DNA from: an uncultured Duncaniella sp.
Lineage (GTDB): Bacteria > Bacteroidota > Bacteroidia > Bacteroidales > Muribaculaceae
Direction: 5' to 3'
Length of the DNA stretch: 64,000 nucleotides
Assembly: GCA_910586305.1 (NCBI GenBank)
Contig: CAJUGS010000009.1
Location: 1 to 64,000, forward strand
Below, piece by piece: positions 8,534 through 17,297 of this stretch (the first letter of the stretch is position 1; the number at the start of each line of letters is the position of its first letter). Both the position numbers and the translations under genes were made by a program. The notes beneath the pieces were generated by a model that worked only from the letters and a program-made list of their open reading frames with translations, was not told the DNA's origin and searched no databases.

Positions 8534-9229
8534 ATGAAGCAGGTTTATACAGATCATACAGAAATAGTGGGGCGTTTGCGCCACATAATGCAGCTGCGCC
8601 GACTCACCCAGCGTCGTCTGGCCGAGCTTTTGCGCCTCGACCCGTCGAATATGTCGAAGGTGATGAACGGCAAGCTTCCTTTCACCGACGGACTTGTCAA
8701 CCGCATTGTTGTAGATCTCGGCATCTCCAAGTCCTGGTTGTGCCGTGGAGAGGGAGTCCCGTTTGAAAAGCCGGGTCTAATAATGGATCTTGCTGTGGTG
8801 GCTGCCGATGTTGTGCCTGCCGAGATGGCCTGCGGTACACCTGTATATGATCTTGATGTGACTGCCGGTTGTCGTTCGCTTGCCTCGATATTCGGCGAGG
8901 TGCGTCCGGCCGGCCGGGTGATGCTGCCGGAAATTCCGGAGAACTGTAGCCTGGTGAAGGTGAGAGGCGACAGTATGGAGCCACGCATCATGTCGGGCGG
9001 ATATGTCGCCATACGCCCTATTGCCGATATGAGGAATATTTTCTGGGGGCAGATCTACGTTGTGGAACTCGACGAGTTGAGACTGGTGAAGTTCGTGCGC
9101 CGTCACAGCGATCCGGCTAAATTCATACTTCACAGCGATAATCCGGCCTATGACGATATGGATGTCGACCGTGCAGACGTGCGCTCCATGTATATAGTTG
9201 AGGCTATCCTTAATTATGAGCTTCAGTAG
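8534..9229 (+). CDS. LexA/CI-like regulator (HTH + S24 peptidase)
   Basis: The 231-residue protein has an N-terminal helix-turn-helix (about 8-50; LAELLRLDPSNMSKVMNG) and a C-terminal S24 peptidase fold. The catalytic pair is S147 in RGDSMEP and K186 in LRLVKF, a 39-residue spacing like LexA. A possible self-cleavage site is C100-G101, the Cys-Gly type used by UmuD rather than the Ala-Gly of LexA. This suggests a repressor that may inactivate itself under DNA damage or another signal. The in-frame extension from 8483 is rejected because the promoter lies inside it. The 3' end overlaps the convergent PPTase gene by 20 nt. Confidence 0.85.
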   Translation: MKQVYTDHTEIVGRLRHIMQLRRLTQRRLAELLRLDPSNMSKVMNGKLPFTDGLVNRIVVDLGISKSWLCRGEGVPFEKPGLIMDLAVVAADVVPAEMACGTPVYDLDVTAGCRSLASIFGEVRPAGRVMLPEIPENCSLVKVRGDSMEPRIMSGGYVAIRPIADMRNIFWGQIYVVELDELRLVKFVRRHSDPAKFILHSDNPAYDDMDVDRADVRSMYIVEAILNYELQ

Positions 9230-9767
9230 GGTGTGTGTCGGTTGCTTCTTCCGGACAGTCGGCTGTGGCGACTATATCTTCTGAAATTTTTGTGAAGGAG
9301 ATGCGGCATCGCTTGCTCCCGGACGAGGCCGAAGCGAGTTCGGAATCAATCTGTATCTCGCTTATCGTGAGACCTGGTAATCGGAACAGCTTGAAGGCCG
9401 CTTCCTTGGCGGTCCAATAGTGCAGGAGGATGTTTAGATAGTCTGGAGCCGTTGAGTCGATGCGGAGGCTCTCCTCTTTTGTCAGAAATTTTCCGGCCAC
9501 TCTTGCAAGCTGAGGTCGTGGTGCCTCGATGTCGACGCCTACGGGCGAGTCGGACAGTGCGATTAGTGCGGTGCCGGCTGAGTGGGATACGGAGATGAAT
9601 ATGTCCGGTCGGCTGTCGATGAACGGGGAGCCGTCGGGGCGATGTGCTATTTCCGCATTGTCTCCAAGGGCTTTTTTGAGCAATGAAGAGCACAGGCTTC
9701 GCTCGGTTTCATGGCGTTGGCCAGGAACTGTGGCCGGAATAGGTGTGTGGAGGAGGGTGACTGCCAT
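9210..9767 (-). CDS. 4'-phosphopantetheinyl transferase superfamily protein
   Basis: Enzymes of this family load phosphopantetheine from CoA onto carrier-protein serines. The 185-residue protein has the magnesium-binding motif GVDIE at 77-81 and WTAKEAAFK at 118-126, both diagnostic. It is of reduced length, between AcpS and full Sfp size. It lies 7 nt downstream of the gldD-like gene and is probably the last gene of the gldE-gldD operon. No polyketide or peptide synthetase is in view, so the acyl carrier protein of fatty-acid synthesis is the default target (inference). Confidence 0.87.
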   Translation of the reverse strand: MAVTLLHTPIPATVPGQRHETERSLCSSLLKKALGDNAEIAHRPDGSPFIDSRPDIFISVSHSAGTALIALSDSPVGVDIEAPRPQLARVAGKFLTKEESLRIDSTAPDYLNILLHYWTAKEAAFKLFRLPGLTISEIQIDSELASASSGSKRCRISFTKISEDIVATADCPEEATDTHPTEAHN

Positions 9768-9774
9768 CTTTGTG

Positions 9775-10356
9775 TCAGAGATTCTTCAGAAGTGTGAGCA
9801 TATCGCGGTCAATGGCATCGATTACCGGAGCCACCGAGTCGGCGGCTGTAGAGGCCGGGATGTCGAGATATAGTGCTCCGCTTATAACACGGTGTCCGTC
9901 GCTGGCCAGGATTTGCACCGGGGTGGAGAGTGCGCTGTTGCTTGTCAGCATTTCACATTCCCATCCGGAGCGCGAGGTTAGGGTGGTGGCTATTGCTTCG
10001 GAGCCTGAAAGATTGAGCGACATACGTTCACGACGGTTGGCGATGATGGTGTCTGTCGTTTCTGACCCGGCGGCCGGGGTTAGGGTGAGATATACTTTTG
10101 CATCAACGCCTGTGGGATAACTTATGGTGATCCATGTGCCTCCGTCGGTACGTTCTGTCACGGTTGTTTCCGCGCCGCGGTTTAATGTCAGCTCCAATCC
10201 TCCGGCCTTTACCGGGTGGAATGAGGAGTCGGGCATCTCGATGCGGGGGTATGCTTCGGGTTTTGGCATAGTTGCCTTCCCGCGTCTGCACGAGGCTGAG
10301 GCCGACATTATGATGAGGCCTGCGATTGCTGCTGATGCGACAACAGGTGCTCTCAT
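9775..10356 (-). CDS. gldD: GldD-like lipoprotein
   Basis: A 193-residue lipoprotein with the lipidated cysteine at residue 23 (ASASC). The MPKP segment just after the signal and the C-terminal pattern SGALYLDIPASTAADSV, followed by DRDMLTLLKNL, match GldD, a lipoprotein required for gliding in Flavobacterium. It overlaps gldE by 4 nt, keeping the gldE-gldD order of gliding species. Many non-gliding Bacteroidetes keep the pair, so the general role may be envelope or secretion related. Assignment rests on motifs and neighbour. Confidence 0.75.
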   Translation of the reverse strand: MRAPVVASAAIAGLIIMSASASCRRGKATMPKPEAYPRIEMPDSSFHPVKAGGLELTLNRGAETTVTERTDGGTWITISYPTGVDAKVYLTLTPAAGSETTDTIIANRRERMSLNLSGSEAIATTLTSRSGWECEMLTSNSALSTPVQILASDGHRVISGALYLDIPASTAADSVAPVIDAIDRDMLTLLKNL

Positions 10357-11744
10357 TGGTGCTGAGAGCTTTCCGTGGTCTGGTCGGTCTGGACATCCGG
10401 CATGATTTTCACACGGATGTTGACGATGCGGTGCTGTCTGATGGAGAGCACCAGGAAGCGGCAGTGACCATAGACGATTGATTCCTTTTCCTTTGGAAAA
10501 TCACCTTTGATTGCGAGAAGCATTCCGGCCAGGGTGTCGCAGTCTTCGGTGACCGGGGCATAGTAGTCCTCCTCTTCTTCAAGTCCGGTGATGCGGAAGA
10601 AGTCGTTGAGCAGGGTTTTGCCTTCAAACACATATGTATCGTCGGGGAGTTTTCGATATAGCTTCTCCTCTTCGTCATATTCGTCGTCGATGTCGCCCAC
10701 GATTTCTTCGAGCACATCTTCGAGGGTCACGATGCCCTGTGTGCCGCCGAACTCGTCAATCACTATGGCAAGGTGTACTCGACGTGTGCGGAAGTCTTCC
10801 AGCAGATCGTTGATCATGCGTGATTCCGGCACATAATATGGCTCTCTCATGAGGCTCTGCCACTTGAAGTCGTCGGTTTCCTTTTTGCCTACATATGGCA
10901 GGAGGTCGCGGGAATAGAGCACACCGCGTATGTTGTCCATGGAGTCCTCGTAGACAGGGAGCCTGGCGAATCCACTGTCTATCACGACCTTCATGACCTC
11001 GTTGAAAGATGCCTCTATATCCAGGCCGGTCACATCCACTCGCGGAGTCATGACTTCCGAAGCGGTGGTATCGCCGAATTTCAGAATTCCTTCGAGTATT
11101 TCCTTGTTCTGTGAGGGGTCGTCGCCGGTGATTTCAAGTGCCTGCGAGAGGTCGTCGGCTGTTACTGCCGTCTCCTTCTTGGTCACCACCTTATTAACAA
11201 TGACCGAGCTTTTCACCAGGAGTGATGAAATGGGGTAGAACAGCTTTACACAGAACGACAACGGACTGTCGGCCATCTTGGCCCATCCGAGGTTGTTGGA
11301 GTTGGCGTAGAGTTTGGGCAGAATCTCGCCGAAAAGCAGTATGAGGAATGTGAGTATTACAGACTGGAGTATGAAACTAAGCACCGGGCTCATACCCTCG
11401 AACACCGGGCCGAGGGCAAAGTTGCATAGCACAACGATGGCTACGTTTACAAGATTGTTGGCAATGAGAATCGTGGCAAGCAGTCTTTCGGGGATTCCGA
11501 GCAGACGCAGTATGCTTTTACCCTTTGGAGTGTCCTCTATTTCCTCGCATTGAGCGGGGGTGAGTGAGAAAAACGCTATCTCGCTTCCGGAGACAAAGCC
11601 CGAGGCGAACAGTAACAATATGGCAAGGGCGAGTGCCACTATCTGTGCGCCACCCATGGGTGCGACAGTGAGGAGCTGGCTGTGGTGTAAGAATGTAAGT
11701 ACGCCGTTAATGGCCTCTGTGGCCGGTAAAGGATCTGTGTCCAA
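10353..11744 (-). CDS. gldE: GldE-like CNNM/CBS/CorC-HlyC membrane protein
   Basis: The 463-residue protein has an N-terminal DUF21/CNNM membrane domain with about four helices (residues 30-190), a CBS pair (about 205-335; EVMTPRVDVTGLD, ARLPVYEDS) and a C-terminal CorC_HlyC domain (about 365-450). This architecture is that of hemolysin/CorC proteins. The Bacteroidetes subgroup beside gldD is called GldE. Possible roles are divalent-cation handling or support of GldD. It is the first gene of a three-gene unit behind the promoter at 11792-11822. Confidence 0.87.
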   Translation of the reverse strand: MDTDPLPATEAINGVLTFLHHSQLLTVAPMGGAQIVALALAILLLFASGFVSGSEIAFFSLTPAQCEEIEDTPKGKSILRLLGIPERLLATILIANNLVNVAIVVLCNFALGPVFEGMSPVLSFILQSVILTFLILLFGEILPKLYANSNNLGWAKMADSPLSFCVKLFYPISSLLVKSSVIVNKVVTKKETAVTADDLSQALEITGDDPSQNKEILEGILKFGDTTASEVMTPRVDVTGLDIEASFNEVMKVVIDSGFARLPVYEDSMDNIRGVLYSRDLLPYVGKKETDDFKWQSLMREPYYVPESRMINDLLEDFRTRRVHLAIVIDEFGGTQGIVTLEDVLEEIVGDIDDEYDEEEKLYRKLPDDTYVFEGKTLLNDFFRITGLEEEEDYYAPVTEDCDTLAGMLLAIKGDFPKEKESIVYGHCRFLVLSIRQHRIVNIRVKIMPDVQTDQTTESSQHQ

Positions 11745-11791
11745 GTGATGAATGAGTTAGTGAGACTTGAGTGAGCGAATTTTTCGCTCCG

Positions 11792-11822
11792 CAAAGATAG
11801 TGATTAAAATTGATATACCAAA
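11792..11822 (-). promoter_or_regulatory. Promoter of the gldE-gldD-PPTase unit
   Basis: Minus-strand -7 TATCTTTG (11792-11799) and -33 TTTG (11819-11822), spacer 19 nt. The leader contains a small GAGCGAA/TTCGCTC hairpin at 11773-11789. Confidence 0.7.
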
Positions 11823-11941
11823 ACCCGGTGACACGTGGTTTGGCTTGGCATGGTTTGGGGAGAGCCGGACAGAGACACTATCGGTGAGCCTCTCCCGGTT
11901 TTTGATTGAAGTCTGAAAAAGCGGAGGCGCCGGCGACAGCA

Positions 11942-11973
11942 ATTGCATTCTATCGGGATTTTGCGTATTTTTG
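11942..11973 (+). promoter_or_regulatory. menB promoter
   Basis: ATTG at 11942-11945, a 20-nt spacer and TATTTTTG at 11966-11973. It sits 30 nt before the menB ATG and rules out the TTG at 11971 as a start. Confidence 0.65.
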
Positions 11974-12003
11974 CACGAAGAAAACAAAACACAATCATAT
12001 CCT

Positions 12004-12825
12004 ATGACCAGAGAATGGAAGACGATAAAGAAGTATGACGACATACTTTTTGAGCAGTACGGACGTATTGCAAAAATCACGATAAACAGGCCGGAGGTTT
12101 ACAACGCTTTCCGGCCCCACACAAATTTCGAAATGCTTGATGCCATGGCCTATTGCCGTGAGGCCTCGGATATAGGTGTCATCATTCTCACAGGTGTCGG
12201 TGACAAGGCGTTCTGTTCCGGCGGAGACCAGAAGGTCAAGGGCGTTGGCGGCTACATTGACGAGAACGGAGTGCCACGTCTGAATGTGCTTGACCTCCAC
12301 AAAGCCATACGCTCTATCCCAAAGCCTGTCATTGCCATGGTCAACGGCTATGCCATCGGCGGTGGCCATGTGCTCCATGTGGTCTGCGACCTGACCATAG
12401 CCTCAGAGAATGCACGTTTTGGCCAGACCGGACCAAAGGTGGGAAGTTTCGACGCCGGATTCGGGTCAAGCTACCTTGCCCGCTGCGTGGGACAGAAGAA
12501 AGCCCGGGAGATATGGTTCCTCTGTCGCCAGTACACAGCACACGAGGCCGAGGAGATGGGAATGGTGAACAAAGTAGTGCCTTTCGAGAGACTTGAGGAC
12601 GAGACAGTGGAGTGGTGTGAGACCATCCTCTCGCGTTCGCCCATGGCTATACGCATGATAAAGCGTGCTCTCAATGCCGAGCTTGACGGACAGCGCGGTA
12701 TGATGGAATTTGCAGGTGATGCCACCCTCATGTACTATCTCATGGCCGAGGCCCAGGAGGGAAAGAACGCTTTCTTGGAGAAACGAACTCCCGACTTTGA
12801 CCAGTTCCCGAAATTCCCAGGCTGA
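12004..12825 (+). CDS. menB: 1,4-dihydroxy-2-naphthoyl-CoA synthase
   Basis: Crotonase-fold enzyme closing the naphthoquinone ring of o-succinylbenzoyl-CoA in menaquinone synthesis. It is 273 residues, the family length. Diagnostic segments are SGGDQKVKG (oxyanion region and flexible loop), [15 protein letters not shown], and the GSFDAGFG loop typical of MenB rather than other crotonases. It is first in the men unit; the menC ATG shares one base with its stop. The chosen start follows the promoter and the family's N-terminus ([12 protein letters not shown]). Confidence 0.96.
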   Translation: MTREWKTIKKYDDILFEQYGRIAKITINRPEVYNAFRPHTNFEMLDAMAYCREASDIGVIILTGVGDKAFCSGGDQKVKGVGGYIDENGVPRLNVLDLHKAIRSIPKPVIAMVNGYAIGGGHVLHVVCDLTIASENARFGQTGPKVGSFDAGFGSSYLARCVGQKKAREIWFLCRQYTAHEAEEMGMVNKVVPFERLEDETVEWCETILSRSPMAIRMIKRALNAELDGQRGMMEFAGDATLMYYLMAEAQEGKNAFLEKRTPDFDQFPKFPG

Positions 12826-13853
12826 TGAGAGGGGAGTGGCGTAGCTACCGACTCAACTTTCGGTTCACGGCCATCACCTCGCGCGAGAGGCTGAGGCAGA
12901 AGGACACGTATTTTATAAGGTTATGGCATACTCACTGTCCCACTGTGTCCGGCCTTGGCGAGGCGGCCTTGTTTCGCGGTCTGAGCTGCGATGACCGTCC
13001 GGGCTATGAGGATATGCTTGACGATGTGTGCGCTCATCCTGACCGTTATGCCTCGGACACGGGGCTTTTTGACGAGTGGCCGTCAATCAAGACCGGATTT
13101 GAGACAGCTTTGGCCGATCTCGCTTCGGGCGGGGTGATGAGGCCTTTTTCGTCTCAGCCGTGGAGTGTCCCCATTAACGGCCTCATATGGATGGGCGACA
13201 GGGAGACAATGCGCGCGCGAGTCGACGAGAAACTTGCCGAGGGATTTGAATGTATCAAGATAAAAATCGGAGGAATAGATTTCGAGGAAGAACTCGCACT
13301 TTTGGAGTATCTGCGCTCACGGGCTCCTGAAGTCACGCTGCGCCTTGATGCAAACGGGGCGTTTGCGCCCGACGAGGCTGTCGCGAAGCTCGATCGTCTG
13401 GCCCGGTATGGCATCCATTCCGTAGAGCAGCCCATAAAGGCCGGTCACTATGCGGAGATGGAGCGTGTGTGTCGGGAGTCGCCTGTGCCCATCGCTCTTG
13501 ACGAAGAACTTATAGGTCTCAACACCCTGTCGCGCCGAGAGGAGATGCTTGATGCGATACGGCCGTCCTATATTATACTCAAACCCACCCTTTGCGGAGG
13601 TTTTTCGGGTGCCGACGAGTGGATTCGTCTGGCCGAGGAGCGCGGTATAGGATGGTGGGCCACATCGGCGCTGGAATCTAACGTAGGTCTCAATGCCATA
13701 GGGGCGTGGCTCTCCTGCAAAGGGGCGGAAATGCCTCAGGGACTTGGCACAGGGCAGCTTTACCATAACAATATACCATCGCCGCTGCGACAGCATGGCG
13801 GGCGGACATACATTGACCCGGAGGGATCATGGGCTACGCAAAATCTGTTCTGA
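12825..13853 (+). CDS. menC: o-succinylbenzoate synthase
   Basis: Enolase-superfamily enzyme that dehydrates SHCHC to o-succinylbenzoate. The protein is 342 residues. The catalytic lysine pair region KIKIGG, the metal ligands in RLDANGAF and SVEQPI, and the later IALDEEL are all visible in order. It overlaps menE by 25 nt. menF, menD and menH are not in this window. Confidence 0.93.
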   Translation: MRGEWRSYRLNFRFTAITSRERLRQKDTYFIRLWHTHCPTVSGLGEAALFRGLSCDDRPGYEDMLDDVCAHPDRYASDTGLFDEWPSIKTGFETALADLASGGVMRPFSSQPWSVPINGLIWMGDRETMRARVDEKLAEGFECIKIKIGGIDFEEELALLEYLRSRAPEVTLRLDANGAFAPDEAVAKLDRLARYGIHSVEQPIKAGHYAEMERVCRESPVPIALDEELIGLNTLSRREEMLDAIRPSYIILKPTLCGGFSGADEWIRLAEERGIGWWATSALESNVGLNAIGAWLSCKGAEMPQGLGTGQLYHNNIPSPLRQHGGRTYIDPEGSWATQNLF

Positions 13854-14794
13854 CGCCTGAGGCTGAGGCTTTTCTGGCCGAATGGCGCGATGGAGCTGAC
13901 ACTGTCGCGGCACGTACGTCCGGATCGACAGGTGTCCCAAAGGAGATAAGACTGAAAAAGTGCGATATGCTTGCTTCGGCGAGAGCCACTGTCGAGTTCT
14001 TCGGTCTCGGGCCGTCATCACTTCTTCTACTCCCTTTGAGCACATCCTATATAGCCGGTAAGATGCAGGTGGTAAGAGCCTTGGTGGCGGATTGCGCGCT
14101 GGTCGCAGAGCAACCATCATCCTCCCCGCTGTCACGCTGGCAGGGCGGACGCATATCTCTTCTTCCTGTCGTGCCCTCGCAGTTGCCGGGGCTGATGTCG
14201 TCGCCTGCTTTTGGACTTATAGACAATCTTATCATAGGTGGTGCTCCCCTTAGTCCCGATGCCGAGAGCAGTCTTGTCGACAGTGGTGTCAAGGCCTATG
14301 CCACCTACGGTATGACGGAGACCTGCAGCCATGTGGCTCTGAGGCGTGTGGGCACCGACCTGTTTAAGGCTCTTCCCGGTTTCACGTTTTCCACTGATGA
14401 GCGCGGGTGTCTCGTGATTGACAGTTCCTCACTGTCGTTCGGGCGGCTCGTGACCAACGACGTGGTGAAGTTGTGCTCCCCGCAGTCATTTGTGTGGAAG
14501 GGGAGGGCCGATAACGTTATAAATTCAGGCGGAGTGAAGATTCACCCCGAGGAGGTGGAGAAGGTTCTTCTCCCCATGCTTCCTTCCGGTGTGACAGCCT
14601 ATGTCACTTCGCGCCGTTCAGACCGGTGGGGCGAGGAGGCGGTTGTGGTCACCGACTCTCCCCTGGTCACGTCCGGTCTTCTCTCGCGTCTTCGCCGGAT
14701 ACTCGGCCCTATTCATTGTCCGAAAGATGTAATTGTCTTGCCTGAGATTCCGCGCACCGATATTTCCGGAAAAATCAAGAGGGAAAAGTTCTGA
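13829..14794 (+). CDS. menE: o-succinylbenzoate-CoA ligase, short form
   Basis: Acyl-adenylate-forming enzyme that makes OSB-CoA for MenB. Motifs in order are TSGSTGVPKE (ATP P-loop, about 30-39), YGMTETCSHVA (adenine binding) and NVINSGGVKIHPEEVE (hinge). At 321 residues it is far shorter than the roughly 450-500 residues of typical MenE. The N-terminal subdomain is missing, a form seen in Bacteroidetes. It is translationally linked to menC by the overlap. Confidence 0.9.
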   Translation: MGYAKSVLTPEAEAFLAEWRDGADTVAARTSGSTGVPKEIRLKKCDMLASARATVEFFGLGPSSLLLLPLSTSYIAGKMQVVRALVADCALVAEQPSSSPLSRWQGGRISLLPVVPSQLPGLMSSPAFGLIDNLIIGGAPLSPDAESSLVDSGVKAYATYGMTETCSHVALRRVGTDLFKALPGFTFSTDERGCLVIDSSSLSFGRLVTNDVVKLCSPQSFVWKGRADNVINSGGVKIHPEEVEKVLLPMLPSGVTAYVTSRRSDRWGEEAVVVTDSPLVTSGLLSRLRRILGPIHCPKDVIVLPEIPRTDISGKIKREKF

Positions 14795-14811
14795 GTTTGC
14801 AGTAATAGTCG

Positions 14812-14819
14812 TATCTTTG
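14812..14819 (+). promoter_or_regulatory. -7 box before the flippase-like gene
   Basis: TATCTTTG lies 22 nt before the ATG at 14842. No well-spaced -33 box. This suggests the flippase/NfeD pair can be transcribed apart from men. Confidence 0.5.
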
Positions 14820-14841
14820 TCGCTACAACCCCGCGTGAGAT

Positions 14842-15876
14842 ATGAAACATCCTTTTGGACTCATCTTCAAGATGCTTGTCCCGATAGCCATCGGGATGGC
14901 TGTGGTGTGGTGGCTGTTCAGCCGTGAGTTCGATCCCGCGGTGCTCGACTCCATCCACTGGAGTTCGCGGGTGCTTCTGTGCATTGTCCTTGCGCTCCTG
15001 TTCATGGCTGGACGCGACTACGGCATGACCTGGAGGTTCAGAATTCTCACCGACAGGAGTCTTTCGTGGCTCAGTGCGCTCAAAGTGTGTATGCTGTGCG
15101 AGTTCACATCCTGCGTCACTCCCACAACGGCTGGAGGCAGTGCGTTCGGAATGCTGTTTCTCCACCGCGAGGGCATAGAGTTTGGCAAGGGTACGGCCCT
15201 GATGATGACCACTCTTTTTCTCGACAATCTATTCTTCGTCTTCACCCTCCCGCTGTTCCTGCTTCTGGTGCCCTACGACCTTCTCTTCGGATTTGGAGAG
15301 CGGGCTTTTACCGTGGGTCTGCAGTCGGTTTTCTGGAGCATCTACGGGCTTCTGACGGCCTGGACGGCGGTGCTCTGCACGGGCATTCTCATCAAGCCTC
15401 GTGCCATCCGCACGGCTCTTGGCCGGCTTTTCCGCCTCGGATGGCTGAGGCGATGGGCCGACAAGGCCGACACTCTCGGTGCCGACATGGAAGCCACCGG
15501 GCGAGATCTGCGCCACCGGTCATTATCGTGGTGGCTGAAGGCCTTTGCCGCTACTTCCGTGTCATGGCTGTCGCGTTTTCTGCTTGTCAATGCACTCTTT
15601 CTCGGTTTTGCGCCGGGAGCCGACCAGTTTGTCGTTCTCGCCAGGCAGTTTGTGGTGTGGGTCATACTGATGGTCAGTCCCACCCCCGGCGGTGCCGGCA
15701 TAAGCGAATGGCTGTTCACCACCTACTACGGCGACCTGCTCGGAGGAGCCGGGATGGCGCTCGTCATAGCCCTTTTCTGGCGCATACTCAGCTACTACGT
15801 TTATCTCATCATAGGCTGTTTCATTCTCCCCTCATGGCTCGGAAAGGGGTTAAAAAAATCACGAAAATATGCATAA
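14842..15876 (+). CDS. Lysylphosphatidylglycerol synthase TM-domain (flippase-like) protein
   Basis: A 344-residue polytopic inner-membrane protein of the UPF0104/LPG_synthase_TM family, with about eight hydrophobic helices. Family signatures include TPTTAGGSAFGMLFLHREG and, near the end, SPTPGGAGISEW. It lacks the soluble MprF-type synthase domain, so it likely moves or organises lipids rather than aminoacylating them; the substrate is unknown. It overlaps the following NfeD-family gene by 8 nt. Confidence 0.85.
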   Translation: MKHPFGLIFKMLVPIAIGMAVVWWLFSREFDPAVLDSIHWSSRVLLCIVLALLFMAGRDYGMTWRFRILTDRSLSWLSALKVCMLCEFTSCVTPTTAGGSAFGMLFLHREGIEFGKGTALMMTTLFLDNLFFVFTLPLFLLLVPYDLLFGFGERAFTVGLQSVFWSIYGLLTAWTAVLCTGILIKPRAIRTALGRLFRLGWLRRWADKADTLGADMEATGRDLRHRSLSWWLKAFAATSVSWLSRFLLVNALFLGFAPGADQFVVLARQFVVWVILMVSPTPGGAGISEWLFTTYYGDLLGGAGMALVIALFWRILSYYVYLIIGCFILPSWLGKGLKKSRKYA

Positions 15877-17236
15877 AATCATTTTGTCTCTGCTGTTTGC
15901 AGTCATGGCGTTTGCCTCTTCGGCGAGTGAGAAACTGGTCTATGTGCTCAGACTCGACAACGAGATAGGTTCGAGCTCATGGCGCTATACCCGCGAGGCT
16001 CTCAATAACGCCCGCAGTCTCGGTGCCGACATCCTTCTTGTCCATCTCAACACCTATGGCGGATCGGTGGTTCATGCCGACTCCATACGCACGTCGCTGC
16101 TGAATTTCGACCGGCCTGTGGTGGCCTATGTCGACAACAACGCCGCTTCAGCGGGGGCGCTGATAGCACTGTCGTGCGACACCGTATATATGCGTCCGGG
16201 AGCATCGATGGGCGCGGCCACCGTGGTCAATGCTACCGATGGCACAGCCATGCCCGACAAATATCAGTCGTATATGCGGGCCATGATGCGGGCCACAGCC
16301 GAGCACCACGGCAAGGTGGCCGGTCCTGACTCCGTCATGTCGTGGCGGCGTGACCCGGCCATAGCCGAGGCGATGGTCGATACACGCATAGTGGTGCCGG
16401 GACTGGTCGATTCCACCCGTGTGCTCACGTTCACCACCGATGAGGCTATCCGATGGGGCTATGCCGACGGAAAGGCCGAGAGTGTGGGAGAAGTGCTCGA
16501 CCATCTCAAGGTAGACGAATACAGCCTCGCCGAATACAGCCCAACATGGACCGACCATCTCATCGGCTTCCTCACCAATCCCGCGGTCCAGGCCGTGCTG
16601 ATAATGGTGATAATAGGCGGCATCTACATGGAGCTTCACACCTCGGGCATGGGATTCCCGTCGGCAGCGGCGCTCACCGCAGCGGTGCTCTACTTTCTCC
16701 CCATCTACATCACCGGAATAGCATCGCCGTGGATCATCATGCTCTTTGTGGCAGGTCTGGTGCTGATACTGCTCGAGCTGTTTGTTGTGCCGGGGTTCGG
16801 TGTGACAGGTATAGCCGGAATAATATGTGTGTGTCTGTCAATAATTTTCGGGCTTATTGAAAACTACACCTTCACTCTCTCCCATGCCGACGTAGGGTCG
16901 GTGTGGATGTCGCTTGGCATCTTCTTCTCCGGGCTCGTTCTCGCCATTGCCGCCATATGGTATCTCACCTCCTCCCACGGACCCAAGTGGGTGCGTCGCC
17001 ACACCGATCTCACAGCCGAGCTCAAGGTGTCCGACGGTTTTGTGGGAGTCGATATGTCTCCGGCCCGCTACATAGGCTCGGAGGGTGCGGCTGTGACCGA
17101 TATGCGGCCGGCCGGAAAGGTGATGATAGGCGACACCATGCTCGATGCTGTCGCTGTGGCCGGATTTATCCATGCAGGAACACGCGTGAGAGTCATAAAG
17201 TACGAAAACGCCCAGATTTACGTCCGCGAACTCTGA
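15869..17236 (+). CDS. NfeD-family membrane serine protease
   Basis: The 455-residue protein starts with a signal peptide (1-19), then a ClpP/SppA-like protease domain with the likely Ser94 in NNAASAGA and Lys131 in MPDKYQSY. It continues with several membrane helices (about 228-360) and a C-terminal NfeD OB-fold (about 395-455). This is the long NfeD1b form, whose relatives cleave stomatin-like proteins. No stomatin gene lies adjacent; the partner here is the flippase-like gene upstream. Confidence 0.88.
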   Translation: MHKIILSLLFAVMAFASSASEKLVYVLRLDNEIGSSSWRYTREALNNARSLGADILLVHLNTYGGSVVHADSIRTSLLNFDRPVVAYVDNNAASAGALIALSCDTVYMRPGASMGAATVVNATDGTAMPDKYQSYMRAMMRATAEHHGKVAGPDSVMSWRRDPAIAEAMVDTRIVVPGLVDSTRVLTFTTDEAIRWGYADGKAESVGEVLDHLKVDEYSLAEYSPTWTDHLIGFLTNPAVQAVLIMVIIGGIYMELHTSGMGFPSAAALTAAVLYFLPIYITGIASPWIIMLFVAGLVLILLELFVVPGFGVTGIAGIICVCLSIIFGLIENYTFTLSHADVGSVWMSLGIFFSGLVLAIAAIWYLTSSHGPKWVRRHTDLTAELKVSDGFVGVDMSPARYIGSEGAAVTDMRPAGKVMIGDTMLDAVAVAGFIHAGTRVRVIKYENAQIYVREL

Positions 17237-17263
17237 AAAAGTGGTTATTCGGACAAAAATGAG

Positions 17264-17271
17264 TAATTTTG
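17264..17271 (+). promoter_or_regulatory. -7 box before the MATE gene
   Basis: TAATTTTG lies 26 nt before the ATG at 17298. The -33 region is not clear. Confidence 0.45.
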
Positions 17272-17297
17272 CACTCTGAAACCAATTCTTTGAATTT

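Noticed and set aside
11857..11902. Terminator-like GGGAGAG/CTCTCCC hairpin with T-run
   Set aside because: It fits a plus-strand terminator but no plus-strand gene ends upstream; left unassigned.
11971..12003. TTG start for menB
   Set aside because: The codon is part of the -7 box.
14979..15968. 329-codon plus-strand frame
   Set aside because: Shifted frame inside the flippase-like gene, rich in Arg/His/Cys, with no domain.
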